Shown here piece by piece: positions 43,517 to 54,451 of a stretch of 64,000 nt of DNA (position 1 is its first letter; the number at the start of each line of letters is the position of its first letter). Made by a program: the position numbers and the translations under genes. Source of the DNA: Sthenelais limicola. Lineage: Eukaryota > Annelida > Polychaeta > Phyllodocida > Sigalionidae. The notes below the pieces were generated by a model, which saw nothing but the letters and a program-made list of their open reading frames with translations, did not search any database and had not been told where the DNA came from. The stretch lies in assembly GCA_942159475.1 (NCBI GenBank), contig OW804102.1:20092684-20156683 (forward strand). The letters run 5' to 3'.

Positions 43517-46500
43517 GTAAGTATTCTGAGAAGGTTGAGTGGAAATGTATATATAGGAATAGGGCAAAGACACCGCAGGCATTGACCAGGCTAGAAAATA
43601 CCCTACATTTTATTACAAACGCCCTCTAGCTATTATATATGAATACAAGTGGGTTTAATCTTCTTTCAGTATTATACTTTGAGTAAAGCCTGAAAAGAGT
43701 AACAAATAGGTGGACACCTAAAATATGTTATCATGGTGTAATATGATTGAATTGAATTTAAGTTATATTTTTCATAGACTGTTTAAAAACTTATAAAAAA
43801 AAATTGTAAAAGCAAAATGTAGAGGTGATATATATCTTTGGTAGAATGCTACATAAATAAATTCTATTTCAACTTTCTATTTCCCATATAGTTGAGACCC
43901 CAGAGCATCATTGCAAGCTGTCGGATAATGCCACCATCAACAGTTCCATCCCATGGACCCAGACCAAAGAGGGTGATTGGGTGATTGACAGCTGTCACAT
44001 GTACGCTAACTCCTCCCACTACAATGACACCACCCAGTCAGAGGCAGCTACCATTCCCTGTAACGATGGTTACGTGTTCAAATTTGATGGTTCTCAGAGA
44101 ACTGTAGTTAGTGATGTAAGTAATTAAAAACGTTTTTCTCCTTATTACAAACTATATATTATAGTATTGTCAATACCGCAAGTCCACCTTCAGGGCATGC
44201 ATGGCGGAAGATAGGGGTTACCCTAGTCATATGTACAAGAACCTTGCCACCGATATCTTACCTGAATAAAGAAATGTAAAAAAAAAAAAAAAAAAAAAAT
44301 AATGAGTAGCCTTTTTAGCACGCCACGTCAAGTGGAGATTTAGATTTAGGGCATCCAAGGCATAGATTATATTGAACTTTCCTGTTATGTTGGGGAAAGC
44401 AAAATGTCAATTTTGGAATACATTTACATGAATAAACCTTTCCAAACCAAGATAGTAGGGCAGCTTAGCAAATTAATGTGGACGTTTGTGACAAAAGCAC
44501 CAAATTTTTACCATGTGTTGACAATGGCCCTAGCTTTCAATTTTTGGTAGGCACCACTTTCTCCCGATATATTATGGCGGCCATCTTGGATTTTTAAGAT
44601 CGCCATCATGCAAAATCCTACATCTACCAATATCTCAGCTTCTATACCACTTAGGGTCACAATCTTGGTGTCTAAACATACATTTTCAGGGTCAAGGAAC
44701 ATGCCTATACCATTAAAAAAAATATTAGATTGTATTTATTAACACAAAAACAAATATATGACAAAATATCATCATCAGGCCCTATAGCGCCATCACTATG
44801 GTATACAATTATAGCTAAATAGTTATATTGTTGTTAATAACTGTTAGTAAGCATAATATAAATATCAACCATAACAATAGTCAAGTTTAGAGAAGGACTA
44901 CATTGGCGGCCATCTTGGATTTGCATGATCGCCATCATCCAAAAACCTATATCAACTAATATCTCAGCTTCTAAGCCACTTAGGATCATAATTTCTGTAT
45001 CTAAACATACATTTTAAGGGCCAAGGAACACACCTATACAATGTAAAAAAGGATTAGATTGTATTTATTAAAACAAAAACCAAATATGACAAAATATCAA
45101 TCAGGCACTATGTGTTATCACTATAGTATACACAACAGATACCAGTGATCACCTTTGATGCACCACTCTATGCTCTTGCCAAGTTCACACAATGGAGAAG
45201 GTAAATTATTGCAATGTTAGGTGGACTGCACATAAAGATGGCAATGTGGAAAATATTTGGTGACCAATGCACTTACACAAGCATCCATTCCATCATCAGG
45301 CATAGCTGACTGTTTTCTGAGTTTCTAGGGGGTGCAAATGGTCTGACAGAGAATCCTTCAGCCTTCAGAAAATGAATAGTCTCAGGGCCTGGACAAGCAA
45401 GGTTGCTGAAGGAGTTTGAAGAGGAATACCTACCTAAAGATAAAGATTCAGGTTGCTGTTATCATCATGAAGAGGGATTGTCCACACAGATAAGTTTTAA
45501 GGAGCAGGCTGCAAGGAAGTTATAACTTATTGGACATCCTCAAATCATGAGCCAATTTAGAAGAATGCCTTTCCTCTTTTCCATTGTACACAGCCATGCA
45601 AGAACCAAATCAAAACAAGCAGGGAAAATCTTGTTACTTAATAATGGTGTGGTGCTGTTCTCCCACTTGTACATTGTGATGCAGCACAGGATGAGTGACA
45701 TGATTACATTCTTCAGCCATGAGAATCATCCCTTCCTTCCTTCACTATCTCATGGTGGAAAATTGCACTTTGGAAAGAAATCAGATCTGTTAACCATTCT
45801 GACTAAGGACACCCAGAATGATCCTCCAGATTCCATTGATGTGAGGTTTCTTGATTGAGCTGATGTGGTGCTCCCCACTAACAATGTTGTTACATTTGAA
45901 GAGTACGCTATCAGGTCTTTGTTCCACACATCATAAAACAACGAGAAAACTCAAAACAAGTTGATGTAATATGGGACAAATACATCCCTATCAGCATAAA
46001 AGAACCCACCAGAGAAAAGCAAGGAAAGGGAATTCAGAGAAAAGTTGCAGGTTAAAATAAGATCCCAGGAAAGTGAGCATACTTTTTGGGTGGCCCAACC
46101 AAAAAAGAGGAACTGTTTACATTCCTGTCCAACAAGATTGCCACTGTGGATTGCCCCAAAGACAGGGAAATTATCATCACATCTTCTAACAGAACTATTC
46201 TTTGAGGAACTGATTGATCCATGACACTATGTGATCATGAGGAAGCAGACACTAGGCTGCTGATTCGCCTATAGAATGCCGTTATGACAGTACCAACTGT
46301 GTGGTGCACACTGTTGACACAGATGTAGTGGTGATCCTAATTGGCAACATCCATTACCTCATCACCTTGTGCAGAGATGTGAACATTTGAATTGCCTTTG
46401 GTACAGGCAAGAACTTTACATATCATCATATCAATGCCATCTATGACTGCTTGGGTTGAGAGAAGTCCCTCCCTGTCTTCCAGTTTCAGAGGATGTGATA

Positions 46501-49500
46501 CCACATCTTCATTCTTTGGAAGAGGCAAGAAGTCATCATAGGAGGTGTGGCTTTGCTACCAAGATGTGAGACAATCCTTTACAGACATGGCACTCCATCC
46601 TTCCACAGAGGTCAGTGCTTAACATTTCTAGTTGCTTGAACGCTTCACTATTATTCTATATGACAATTAAGGCCAGTGATCTTGAACAAATTGATGATGA
46701 GGCCAGAAAGCAGTTGTTTTGCCAAAAGGGGAAGACAATGGAGAACCTCCCAACAACCCAGGATGCACTATTGCAACACTCCAAGAGAGTTTTATTCCAG
46801 AGTGGAATATGGTAGGCCATTAAGCAAACAGCACATACCTAGTCTAGAAGGTTGGGGCTGGACTATCACCAAGGTTAGGCAATAATTGGTCCCTGTGTGG
46901 ACCACATTACCTGTTACTTCTAAGGCCTGCAATGAACTTGTAAAGTGTAGTTGCAAGAGTTAAAAAGGATGTGGGGCAAGGTGTACATGCAAAAAGGCAT
47001 GTTGGAAATGCACTGAAATCTACAATTGCAGTTGTGAGAAATAAGGTAAATGATGTTAGACCCAATGATGATATATTTTCATGTATTTGGTTTCTGTGTT
47101 GTGAAAAAACAATGTAGTCCTTCTCTTAACTTGACACTATTGTTATGGATGATATTTATATTTTGCTTACTAACAGTTACCAACAACACTATAATTCTTG
47201 CTACAGTTGTATCCTATAGTGATGGCGCTATAGGGCCTGATGATGATATTTTGTCATATATTTGTTTTTGTGTTAATAAATACAATCTAATCTTTTTTTA
47301 AATGGTATAGGCGTGTTCCTTGACCCTGAAAATGTATGTTTAGACACCAAGATTGTGATCCTAAGTGGTATAGAAGCTGAGATATTGGTAGATGTAGGAT
47401 TTTGCATGATGGCGATCTTAAAAATCCAAGATGGCCGCCATAATATATTGGGAGAAAGTGGTGCCTACCAAAAATTGAAAGCTAGGGCCATTGTCAACAC
47501 ATGGTAAAAATTTGGTGCTTTTGTCACGAACGTCCACATCCATCTCAAATATGGCCTTAAGCTGCCCCACTAAGATTAAAACAAGTACAAATGCCCACGT
47601 GTATTGTTAGGGCTGCGATCGCATGGGCTTGGTGATTTACATTAAAAATAGATTTTATCTGTTTGCAGTTCTCTCTGGTGTGTGGAAAAGCTATTCTTTC
47701 AGAAGTCTACATGTCAACCAGCAGTGCTCTTTGGGCAGTTGGTAAGTAACTACGTGATACCTTTTATCAATAAAGCAGTGTGATGAATGCTGTCATCACA
47801 TTTCTTCTATCATATTAGATGAGTTACCAGAGTTTCACTGAGACTTTTCCTCAGGATTTCTGTTTTGGTAGTTTAGAAGTATCGTCCCCAGGTGATATTC
47901 CGATGTGATATGTTTGGGTATTCTCTTCTAGTAACAGATTATCATTAATAACACAAACTTATAGATCTTCTCAACAGTTAGTCAACACATGTTGAATGTT
48001 CATTCTTGGCTTAAAGCTGCATTTTCAGCTATCACGACAAAACAATCTTACTAATGTTACCCATATTATGAATTATAGGGCGGAATTTATCAATATTCTG
48101 CAAATGTTAGATGGTTATACAAAAGTCGAATCAGCCGAGAAAAAACGACCGCCGGTGAGCGATAATTAACTATGAATCCACCACCGAAGGAAAGGTTCTA
48201 GGCGCGTCTTTGAAATATAAATTGTGACTTTTATATTGTGCAGCACTGTAGCAAAAGCAACGCAACAAAATCCTCCAAAATTGTTGTCAAATGAGTTTCA
48301 AAAAGTATATCTTTACTTTTTGGTCTGTGGTAACTGAAACAATGACAAACAATGGCACCAAAACAGGATCCCCACAACTTGTAGAGAAAGAAGGAAACAG
48401 CATATTTCTTTTTCTTCTCGCAAAATTACTGATTTGTACTGGAGTATTACTTTTTTAGCCACAATTATCCACAATTACAATATTTTAATTGCCAGGGCGT
48501 ATCATCGGAAGTACAATGACTGACATCTATGGACGTAAGGTGACACTGCTTCTGTGCCTTATAGGAAGGCCTGTTGTAGGTTTAGCCCGCAGCCTCTCTC
48601 CCAATTTCGCTCTCTTCTGTGCCGCCGACTTTGTAGGAGCCCTAACCACGGCAGTAAGGCAACAGTCACCATATAATAAAACACATTTTATATAGTATCT
48701 TTAACATACAGGTACATACATGGTAGTTCTACATGTATTGCACTCTGTATCCCACCATTTGGTTACGTATCTCAGTAAACGTTTATCATATATTTCTATT
48801 TGAATGTATAGTTCCAAAGTGATGATAGATAGTCTACCAAGTTATAATAAGGCTGCGTTTCCACTGGCTCGCTCTTTTGGACCGCTCATGGCCCGCTCTT
48901 TTTTATTTCCCTAAGCGCATAACAAGTGAAGACAGAGCGAAACCAGAGCCGTCTAATAGAATCGGTTACACCGCTTTCTATACGCTCTTAAAACCGCTAT
49001 TTGCGCTTCTTTTTGACATTGCGCTCATATTTGTTGTGTTTGATATGAGCGCAACTACACGCCACTCTTTCTGCCTGTTAAAGTAGCGGACCAAGAGCGC
49101 AGTGAGAGCGCACCAAGGGATTTACCATTGATTTCATAAGGAAAGAAGCGAACCAGTAGAATCGCTCTGCGCTTGTATTACGCTAAAAATAAAAGCGGAC
49201 CTAGAGCGAATGACAAGTGCACTATAAACAAGCGCAGCAAGAGCGAGGCATGAGCGCATATATAAGCGAACCAGTGGAATCGGACCTTAAGATAATGCTC
49301 GTTTCATAATTGAAGTAAAGGTCCGATTCCACTGGTTCACTTCTATGTGTGCTCATGGCTCGCTCTTGCTGCGCTTGTTTATATTGCGCTTGTCATTCGC
49401 TCTTCGTCCGCTAATATTTTTAGCCCAATACAAGCGCAGAGCGATTCTACTGGTGCGCTTGTTTCCTATATGAAATCAATGGTAAATGTGTTTGTGCGCT

Positions 49501-52500
49501 CTCACTGCGCTCTTGGTCCGCTACTTAAATAGGCAGAAAGAGCGTTGTGATGCTGTGCTCAAATCAAACACGTCAGATATGAGCGCAACGTCAAAAAGAA
49601 GCGCAAATAGCGGTTTTTAAGAGCGTAGAGAAAGCGGTGTAACCGATTCTATTAGACGGCTCTGGTTTCGCTCTGTCTTCGCTTGTCATGCGCTTGGGGA
49701 AATAAAAAGAGCGGGCCATGAGCGGTCCAAAAGAACGAGCCAGTGGAAACGCAGCCTAAGGGACGATCTCGGAGAGGGAGTGAATTTCAAGAAGCCATAA
49801 GCTGAGTAACATATCAGCCAACCACATTCTCTTACTTCTGGCATGTGCAGAGAACGAGTATCATAAGTTTATTAGTATTATACACGCCTATATACACGTA
49901 GATTCCTGTATATATGTTACCTTCTCAAAGCTGTGTCACATGACGTACATATATTATCAATATATGACATTGCATCAGCAATATCAGGTGACGAAACTGT
50001 ACTAATGCCTTGCCTAGTGACAATATTACAATTACTGATAATTATGTGCCATACATTTTACCAAAATCTGCTTGGCAGTGAGTTTCTCCATGGTTTCTTG
50101 GCTAGTTCCTGGGACAGACAGTGTTCATCATGGCCATGGAGTTGGTGCCCAAGCGACACAGAGCTCTCACTGCATCCAGCCTCAACATCTTCTTTGCCCT
50201 TGGCTTCATCATGTCGACCCCCGTAGCGTGGGCACTGAGAAACTGGCGCCACCAGGAGGCGGCACTGTCCGCCCCACTAGTGGGCCTGCTCGCCATCTAC
50301 TGGTGAGGAGTAGAACTAATATAATAAATGTAATAAGGGACTGTTCATAATTAACCACTAGGGGGGGGGGCATGGAAAATTTGCGATAAATTCTTGTGCA
50401 ACATTGTATGACCCCTCTTGTGCAAAATGTCTCCCCACACATACTTTGAAATTTTGTGCAAAAATTCAGGACCCCCGCCCCCTACAATTGTAGTTCTGAG
50501 TCTGTGCTTAAAAAGATGCCCCCCAACACTTTTATAGTCTGCGAGTCCCTTCAGAGTCTGCACAAAAAAGTGTCCCCATCTGAAAATTCTCCTCTCCCCC
50601 ACCCCCCACCCCCACCCACCCAGCGGTTAAAAATGAAGTGCACAAGAGTTGGTCTAAGGCATATTTGCCTCTTATCAATGGGCAAGTAAATGGCTGCCCA
50701 TCAACTGGGGAAATAAATGCAAATTTATACGAAAATATTACATCCCGAAATTCATTCTCTCCAGAAACGGAAAAAATGTGCTAGGGACTGAATCATTATA
50801 ATTATACAAAGATAATTGCGTGTTGCTTCTAGGTTCATCCCCGAGTCCTTCACCTGGCTACTGGCTAAAGGCAGATACAAAGAGGTTAACAAAATAGTAA
50901 AAGCTGGTCAGACGTTCAACAGTCGCTTCAACAAAGATGCTAAAGCCGAGCCAGGAACAGGCGAGGGATTACTAGATGACAGGACCGGGTTGCAATTAGG
51001 AACAAGGGAAGCAAATGGTAAAGAATAATCATAAATGAATTAGTTTATAAGCAGTACATCTGAATGGTAAAATGCCTTGAGAACAGGATGTTATATTATA
51101 GAATCTATTATATATATGTGATGTGCTATAGGAAAATGAGTCGCAAAAAGTCGCAAAAATTTTATTTTTCAATTTTGTCCACCCATTTAGCTATTTTACT
51201 AGTAATTGTCCACCCAGAGATATTGCAAAGCCTATTCTCAAAAATAAAAATATCAAACTTAAAATATTGGGGTACCTTATGTTTACTATCAAATATGATA
51301 GTATCTCAAAATCCATTTTTTTTCGACGTGTGACTCATTATCCTGTAACACATCACACACGAGTATTAAGCTGTCTCTACACCACTCCCGATACCCTCTC
51401 CCGATACTGGCGACACTGGCGATTGCCATTTTGTTCCCGATAGTACAGATTTCCCCGATACAACCTCTCATGTCGGGACCTGTCGGGAATAGCTGTACAC
51501 TGGCGATGTTCGTCGGCCGACTGTCGGCGACGCACACAATATTTCAAACAAGTTAGAAGTGATCGGCGACTGTCGCCGACAGCTGCCGATAGCTTCAAGT
51601 GTTGGGAGGCCGTCGGGAAAGCCTCTACACCACCCCCGACAGTTGGCCGATAAAAGTATTGGTAAGTATCGCCAACTGTCGGCGATGCACAATCGGGATT
51701 GGTGTAGAGGCAGCTTTAGCAATATTGTGTTAGTTCTGCTGGTGGTCTGATATTACTTTCTCATGCCTTTCTACTGGAGAGAAAGAAAGCATAAAATTAA
51801 ATGATGATTTCCATTATTTTTCTCTTGCAATCATTTCCACGCCTCTCAGAGAGTGGGGAGCCTAACGCAGAAGTGGAGATAAGCCGAGTGGTGAGCATGC
51901 GCAGGAAGAGTGTTGCCAACATGAGGAGAGCAAGTGTGAAGACTAAAGCTTCCGCCAGGAGCTTCTCTGCATCTATTCGACTCTTGACGTCGTCACCTAA
52001 GATGAGAATATACGGTCTCATCATGCTATTTTTGTGGTAGGTATTATCGGTATTATACATATATTTCTGACACAAGTATGTTCTTGGTGGTTATCTTAGG
52101 AATGTATAATTATTTGTGGATTTGAGTCTAAAGGAAGGGCAACAATATATGTTGATAATTATAAACATGTTTATAAATAATCTAAGTGGGAAAACTGGGG
52201 ATTGAAAGTTGTCGGAACAACTGGGATTAGTATTTTTCTACAATCGCACCCAAAATATAAGATACAAAAATCTTATATTTATATGCATCGCTGAGAAAAT
52301 ATTGGATAATGACAGAACGGTTTGATTTATACTAATAGGTAATACCACATTTACACTCTAGATCCAAACCCTCAGACCAGATAAGAATGGTATGTCAGCC
52401 CACTTCGCTAATCTGTTTCATATCCTAGAACTCCGCGTTTTAATGGGAATATAATGACATTTTGCGGCCTTAATGGAATTATAATGGCACTTTGTGGTTT

Positions 52501-54377
52501 GAGGCGAGAGGCTTTACCTTCGATTGAAGGGTCTCTCTCAACTTTGGGCCTATACTGTTTAATCGTTCTATCGTCCGGGGGAAATTTGTGAAATATATAG
52601 AGTGATTCTATAATATACTAAGAACCATGAACTTTTATTGGTAGCAATGTGCCCCATGCATGTGTTCTGTTCTTCGTCAGGTTTTCCAACAGTATTATAT
52701 ACTGGGCCCTGAATCTAACTGTAACTTCCCAGTCCGGTGATAAATACCTCAACTATTTCCTCAACGCCCTGGCTGAACTCCCAGCAGCCATACTACAGTT
52801 TTTCCTCCTGCCCAGGTAAACTATTTTCCTTATAAATTGCAAATATATCTGAAAGAATGCCTCTGAATCTGTATGTATTCATTAACTGTCAGTAATTCAC
52901 AGAAAAGAAAGTATATTTAGAAGGTATAGGAAGGCGACTCACATTAATAGTCTCCTTAAGAAACAATAATTATTAATAACATGATACTTCTCTTCAAATT
53001 TAGATATGGTCGGAGGATTCCAACAAGTTTCTTTCATTTCCTGGCCGGATTTGGGTTGTTTTGCACGTTAATTGAGTTAATAGGTTAGATCAAGTTTATC
53101 CATTCTAACTAGCAGTATACTGAATTGTATGCAAATATTTCTGCTCAGGGGAATGAACAATTTCTAAGCTAATTTGATAATGACAATATTTTATAAGATT
53201 TACTTTGTTTTAAATCACACAATATATCTACAGTGACTCTTCATGCATGCACAACAATATTTCCACATAATTTCGTATAATATGTCCAGAGATTAGCTTA
53301 AGGAGTTTATTTCCTTTTATTTCAGACACTGACGTAGACCTTTCCCTTATGGTTACCATATTTAACTTCGTGGGTAAATTAGGAATCTCTACAAGTTATT
53401 GCTGTATCTTTCTATATTCGCCAGAATTATTTCCTACTGATATAAGGTATGAGAAAACGCCTGCTTTGGTTGTTTATAACAAACAATACTCATATATCAT
53501 ATTGCAATCAACAAAATGTTTGTGCATAATTATAATGCTGGTTTTGTGATATGAACTTCTTTAGTGCTCTATCAAGTCATGGGTCATATCAATTGTAGGT
53601 TTTGAAGCAATCTTCCTCCAAGCATTTATTTCATAATAAGATAACACTTACGACATCATCCTTATACTATCTTGCAATTGTTTGGAACGGAAGGTCTTGG
53701 AAATTAATGTTGAAAGACAATATTGTACGTTGTTATGATTTTATTGTGATCTGTCCACGATTAGCAACTACTTTGTATATAAATCAGTTATAAATCAGTT
53801 GGAATACAGACTCCTGGGTCAACTATGTTGAATAATTTCTCTCTTGTTTGCAGAGGTTTTGGCTTTGGCATGTGTGGTTTTATAGCCATGGTGGGTAGTA
53901 TGATCAGTCCTTACTGTCGTCCTTTGGTGAGTGTGTTGTACTTCATGTTCAATCAACATTGTGGTAAACTGACCTTCATAATGAAATACCATAACATATC
54001 GATAATGGTCATAGAATCATCAATATTGATCTTCAAATCAAGGCCTGGCCACAATTCGTATTTATGAGATAATATGTCTGATTTTGTCTATGATAATATG
54101 ATAGTTTCATACGCTATACATGTATAGTCCATTCTTGAAACTCAAGGCAATGTTTTAATTCCCTTTTATACTCTTTATACCACAGGAGAAGTCATACCCT
54201 GGATTGGTCCGTGGCTTGTGTGGCGCCCTCTCAGTAATAGCGGGCTGCCTCGTTCTGGTATTACCGGAAACACTAGGGCGCCCTCTACCTTCCACTGTGG
54301 CGGAAGTAGAAAGTTGGACAAGGAAGGTGCCGCGACGGACGGGAAAGAAAAAGCAGCGGGTTGAAGAAGGAGAATAG
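43240..54377 (+). CDS. SLC22-type organic ion transporter (MFS), 12 coding exons, complete
   Basis: Exons: 43240-43516, 43892-44115, 47669-47741, 48496-48653, 50106-50302, 50833-51017, 51850-52036, 52681-52815, 53004-53083, 53326-53446, 53854-53926, 54186-54377. All have GT-AG borders and compatible phases, giving 1902 bases and 633 residues. The protein has a long acidic N-tail, TM1 (about 69-93), a large extracellular loop with paired cysteines and N-glycosylation sequons, then TVVSDFSLVCGKA, the MFS motif GSTMTDIYGRKVTLL after TM2, ESFTWLLAKGRY after TM6, an extended cytosolic loop rich in R/S, NSIIYWALNL (TM7), LYSPELFPTDIRGFG and LPETLGRPLPST at the end. These are SLC22 signatures. The family moves organic cations, anions or zwitterions across the plasma membrane; the substrate class cannot be told. 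An acceptor just before the ATG implies an untranslated 5' exon. Confidence 0.93.
43892..44115 (+). CDS. SLC22-like gene, exon 2
   Basis: Extracellular loop: ETPEHHCKLSDNATINSS, WVIDSCHMYANSS, IPCNDGYVFKFDG, TVVSD. Acceptor CATATAG, donor GTAAGT, phase 0 at the end. Confidence 0.92.
44457..47569. mobile_element. 3.1-kb DNA transposon with about 350-bp terminal inverted repeats
   Basis: The left arm (44457-44810, starting AGGGCAGCTTA) is inverted at the right (47208-47569, ending TAAGCTGCCCCA). The arms share GACAAAAGCACCAAATTTTT, GGCGGCCATCTTGGATTTTT and AGGCCCTATAGCGCCATCAC. A diverged direct copy of the arm lies at about 44900-45135. The centre holds a decayed coding region (45547-46530). 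The family is unclear, and no clean target duplication was seen. Long inverted repeats within an intron could fold into dsRNA. Confidence 0.8.
45547..46530 (+). pseudogene. Decayed transposon-associated gene
   Basis: The frame at 45547-45855 encodes about 103 residues (SHLYIVMQHRMSDMITFFSH, LPSLSHGGKLHFGKKSDLL) then stops. Beyond several stops and shifts, related pieces continue (TFEEYAIRSLFHTS; HTVDTDVVVILIGN; a broken stretch once like GCDTTSSFFGRGK). I recognise this order from an uncharacterised protein family widespread in invertebrate genomes and apparently spread with transposons, but I cannot name it. At least five stops mean it is not functional. Confidence 0.6.
47669..47741 (+). CDS. 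SLC22-like gene, exon 3
   Basis: FSLVCGKAILSEVYMSTSSA, then LWAVG across the junction (TM2 region). Acceptor CTGTTTGCAG, donor GTAAGT. Confidence 0.9.
47844..47966 (+). repeat. 123-bp direct repeat, right copy
   Basis: Same orientation as 42173-42295, differing at one position in GATNTGATATG. Lies in intron 3 of the transporter gene. Confidence 0.9.
48496..48653 (+). CDS. SLC22-like gene, exon 4
   Basis: Encodes GRIIGSTMTDIYGRKVTLLL, the MFS signature loop, and TM3 up to VGALTTA. Acceptor TTGCCAG, donor GTAAGG. Confidence 0.92.
48851..49756. mobile_element. 906-bp foldback element with TAA target duplication (Harbinger-like)
   Basis: Arms 48851-49288 and 49318-49756 are near-perfect inverses around a 29-base spacer. 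Outer ends read GGCTGCGTTTCCACTGGCTC and its inverse; inner ends read AACCAGTGGAATCGGACCTT and its inverse. Each arm is thus itself bordered by similar inverted ends, a MITE in head-to-head duplicate. CGCTC/GAGCG pentamers recur about every 20-30 bases. TAA lies directly outside both ends, fitting the 3-bp TWA duplications of PIF/Harbinger elements. It sits in intron 4 of the transporter. Open frames inside are by-products. Confidence 0.85.
50106..50302 (+). CDS. SLC22-like gene, exon 5
   Basis: Acceptor TTTCTTGGCTAG. Encodes FLGQTVFIMAMELVPKRHRA through APLVGLLAIYW: TM4 to TM6. Donor GTGAGG, two bases left over. Confidence 0.88.
50360..50640. repeat. G/C-homopolymer-rich repeat in intron 5
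   Basis: Interspersed TTGTGCAAAA and CCCCC-type units with repeated TGCAAAA...CCCCC phrases resemble the GC-run-bordered non-autonomous element at 10354. No clean termini found. Confidence 0.4.
50833..51017 (+). CDS. SLC22-like gene, exon 6
   Basis: FIPESFTWLLAKGRYKEVNK and the start of the long cytosolic loop. Acceptor GTTGCTTCTAG, donor GTAAAG. Confidence 0.9.
51114..51360. mobile_element. MITE, family A, copy 4 (internally deleted)
   Basis: ATGTGATGTGCTATAGGAAA at left and TTATCCTGTAACACATCACA at right; only about 245 bases long, so the interior is reduced compared with the 350-600-bp copies. Lies in intron 6. Confidence 0.8.
51368..51716. mobile_element. 349-bp MITE with TTA target duplication (Harbinger-like)
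   Basis: Ends AGCTGTCTCTACACCACTCC and, inverted, GGATTGGTGTAGAGGCAGCT. TTA lies directly outside both ends. The interior is full of TCGGCGA/TCGCCGAC and CCCGATA units in both orientations, likely transposase-binding motifs. In intron 6, immediately next to the family A MITE. Confidence 0.85.
51850..52036 (+). CDS. SLC22-like gene, exon 7
   Basis: Second half of the cytosolic loop, rich in Arg and Ser (RVVSMRRKSVANMRRASVKT, RSFSASIRLL), with RRKS and RRAS kinase-type sites, then the start of TM7 (MRIYGLIMLFLW). Acceptor CACGCCTCTCAG, donor GTAGGT. Confidence 0.9.
52681..52815 (+). CDS. SLC22-like gene, exon 8
   Basis: FSNSIIYWALNLTVTSQSGD, then KYLNYFLNALAELPAAILQ: TM7-TM8. Acceptor TTCTTCGTCAG, donor GTAAAC. 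Confidence 0.92.
53004..53083 (+). CDS. SLC22-like gene, exon 9
   Basis: RYGRRIPTSFFHFLAGFGLF then CTLIELI. The donor GTTAGA is weak, but the phase fits both neighbours. Confidence 0.88.
53326..53446 (+). CDS. SLC22-like gene, exon 10
   Basis: LMVTIFNFVGKLGISTSYC then LYSPELFPTDIR, a strong SLC22 signature. Acceptor TTTTATTTCAG, donor GTATGA. Confidence 0.92.
53854..53926 (+). CDS. SLC22-like gene, exon 11
   Basis: GFGFGMCGFIAMVGSMISPY then CRPL: TM11. Acceptor TCTTGTTTGCAG, donor GTGAGT. Confidence 0.9.
54186..54377 (+). CDS. SLC22-like gene, exon 12
   Basis: LVRGLCGALSVIAGCLVLVL (TM12), PETLGRPLPSTVAEVESW, a basic tail and stop TAG at 54375. Confidence 0.93.
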   Translation, partial: EKSYPGLVRGLCGALSVIAGCLVLVLPETLGRPLPSTVAEVESWTRKVPRRTGKKKQRVEEGE

Positions 54378-54445
54378 TCGTGTTGTCATTCTTTATGCTC
54401 CACTTTGAATACAAAAAAAATTATTTTATTGTGTTTATTCAGGGA

Positions 54446-54451
54446 ATAAAA
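54446..54451 (+). terminator. Polyadenylation signal of the SLC22-like gene
   Basis: AATAAA 69 bases after the stop codon. Confidence 0.65.

Larger units (their letters stand above)
44116..47668 (+). other. Intron 2 of the SLC22-like gene
   Basis: 3.55 kb, almost filled by the TIR transposon at 44457-47569. A run of about 22 A residues at 44278-44299 follows an AATAAA (near 44265), which looks like the tail of a small retroposed fragment. Confidence 0.8.

Noticed and set aside
44508..44702. 64-codon frame repeated almost identically at 47313-47507
   Set aside because: The two frames are the same sequence because they lie in the inverted arms of the 3.1-kb transposon, not a duplicated gene.
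47237..47243. CTGATGA as a hammerhead core
   Set aside because: No GAAA and no flanking stems; it lies within the inverted arm of a DNA transposon.
48877..49532. Several frames in the intron 4 region
   Set aside because: By-products of the 906-bp foldback.
53590..53793. Possible RT C-terminal relic (WNG motif) in intron 10
   Set aside because: Only a few residues match and the reading is broken; too weak to call.
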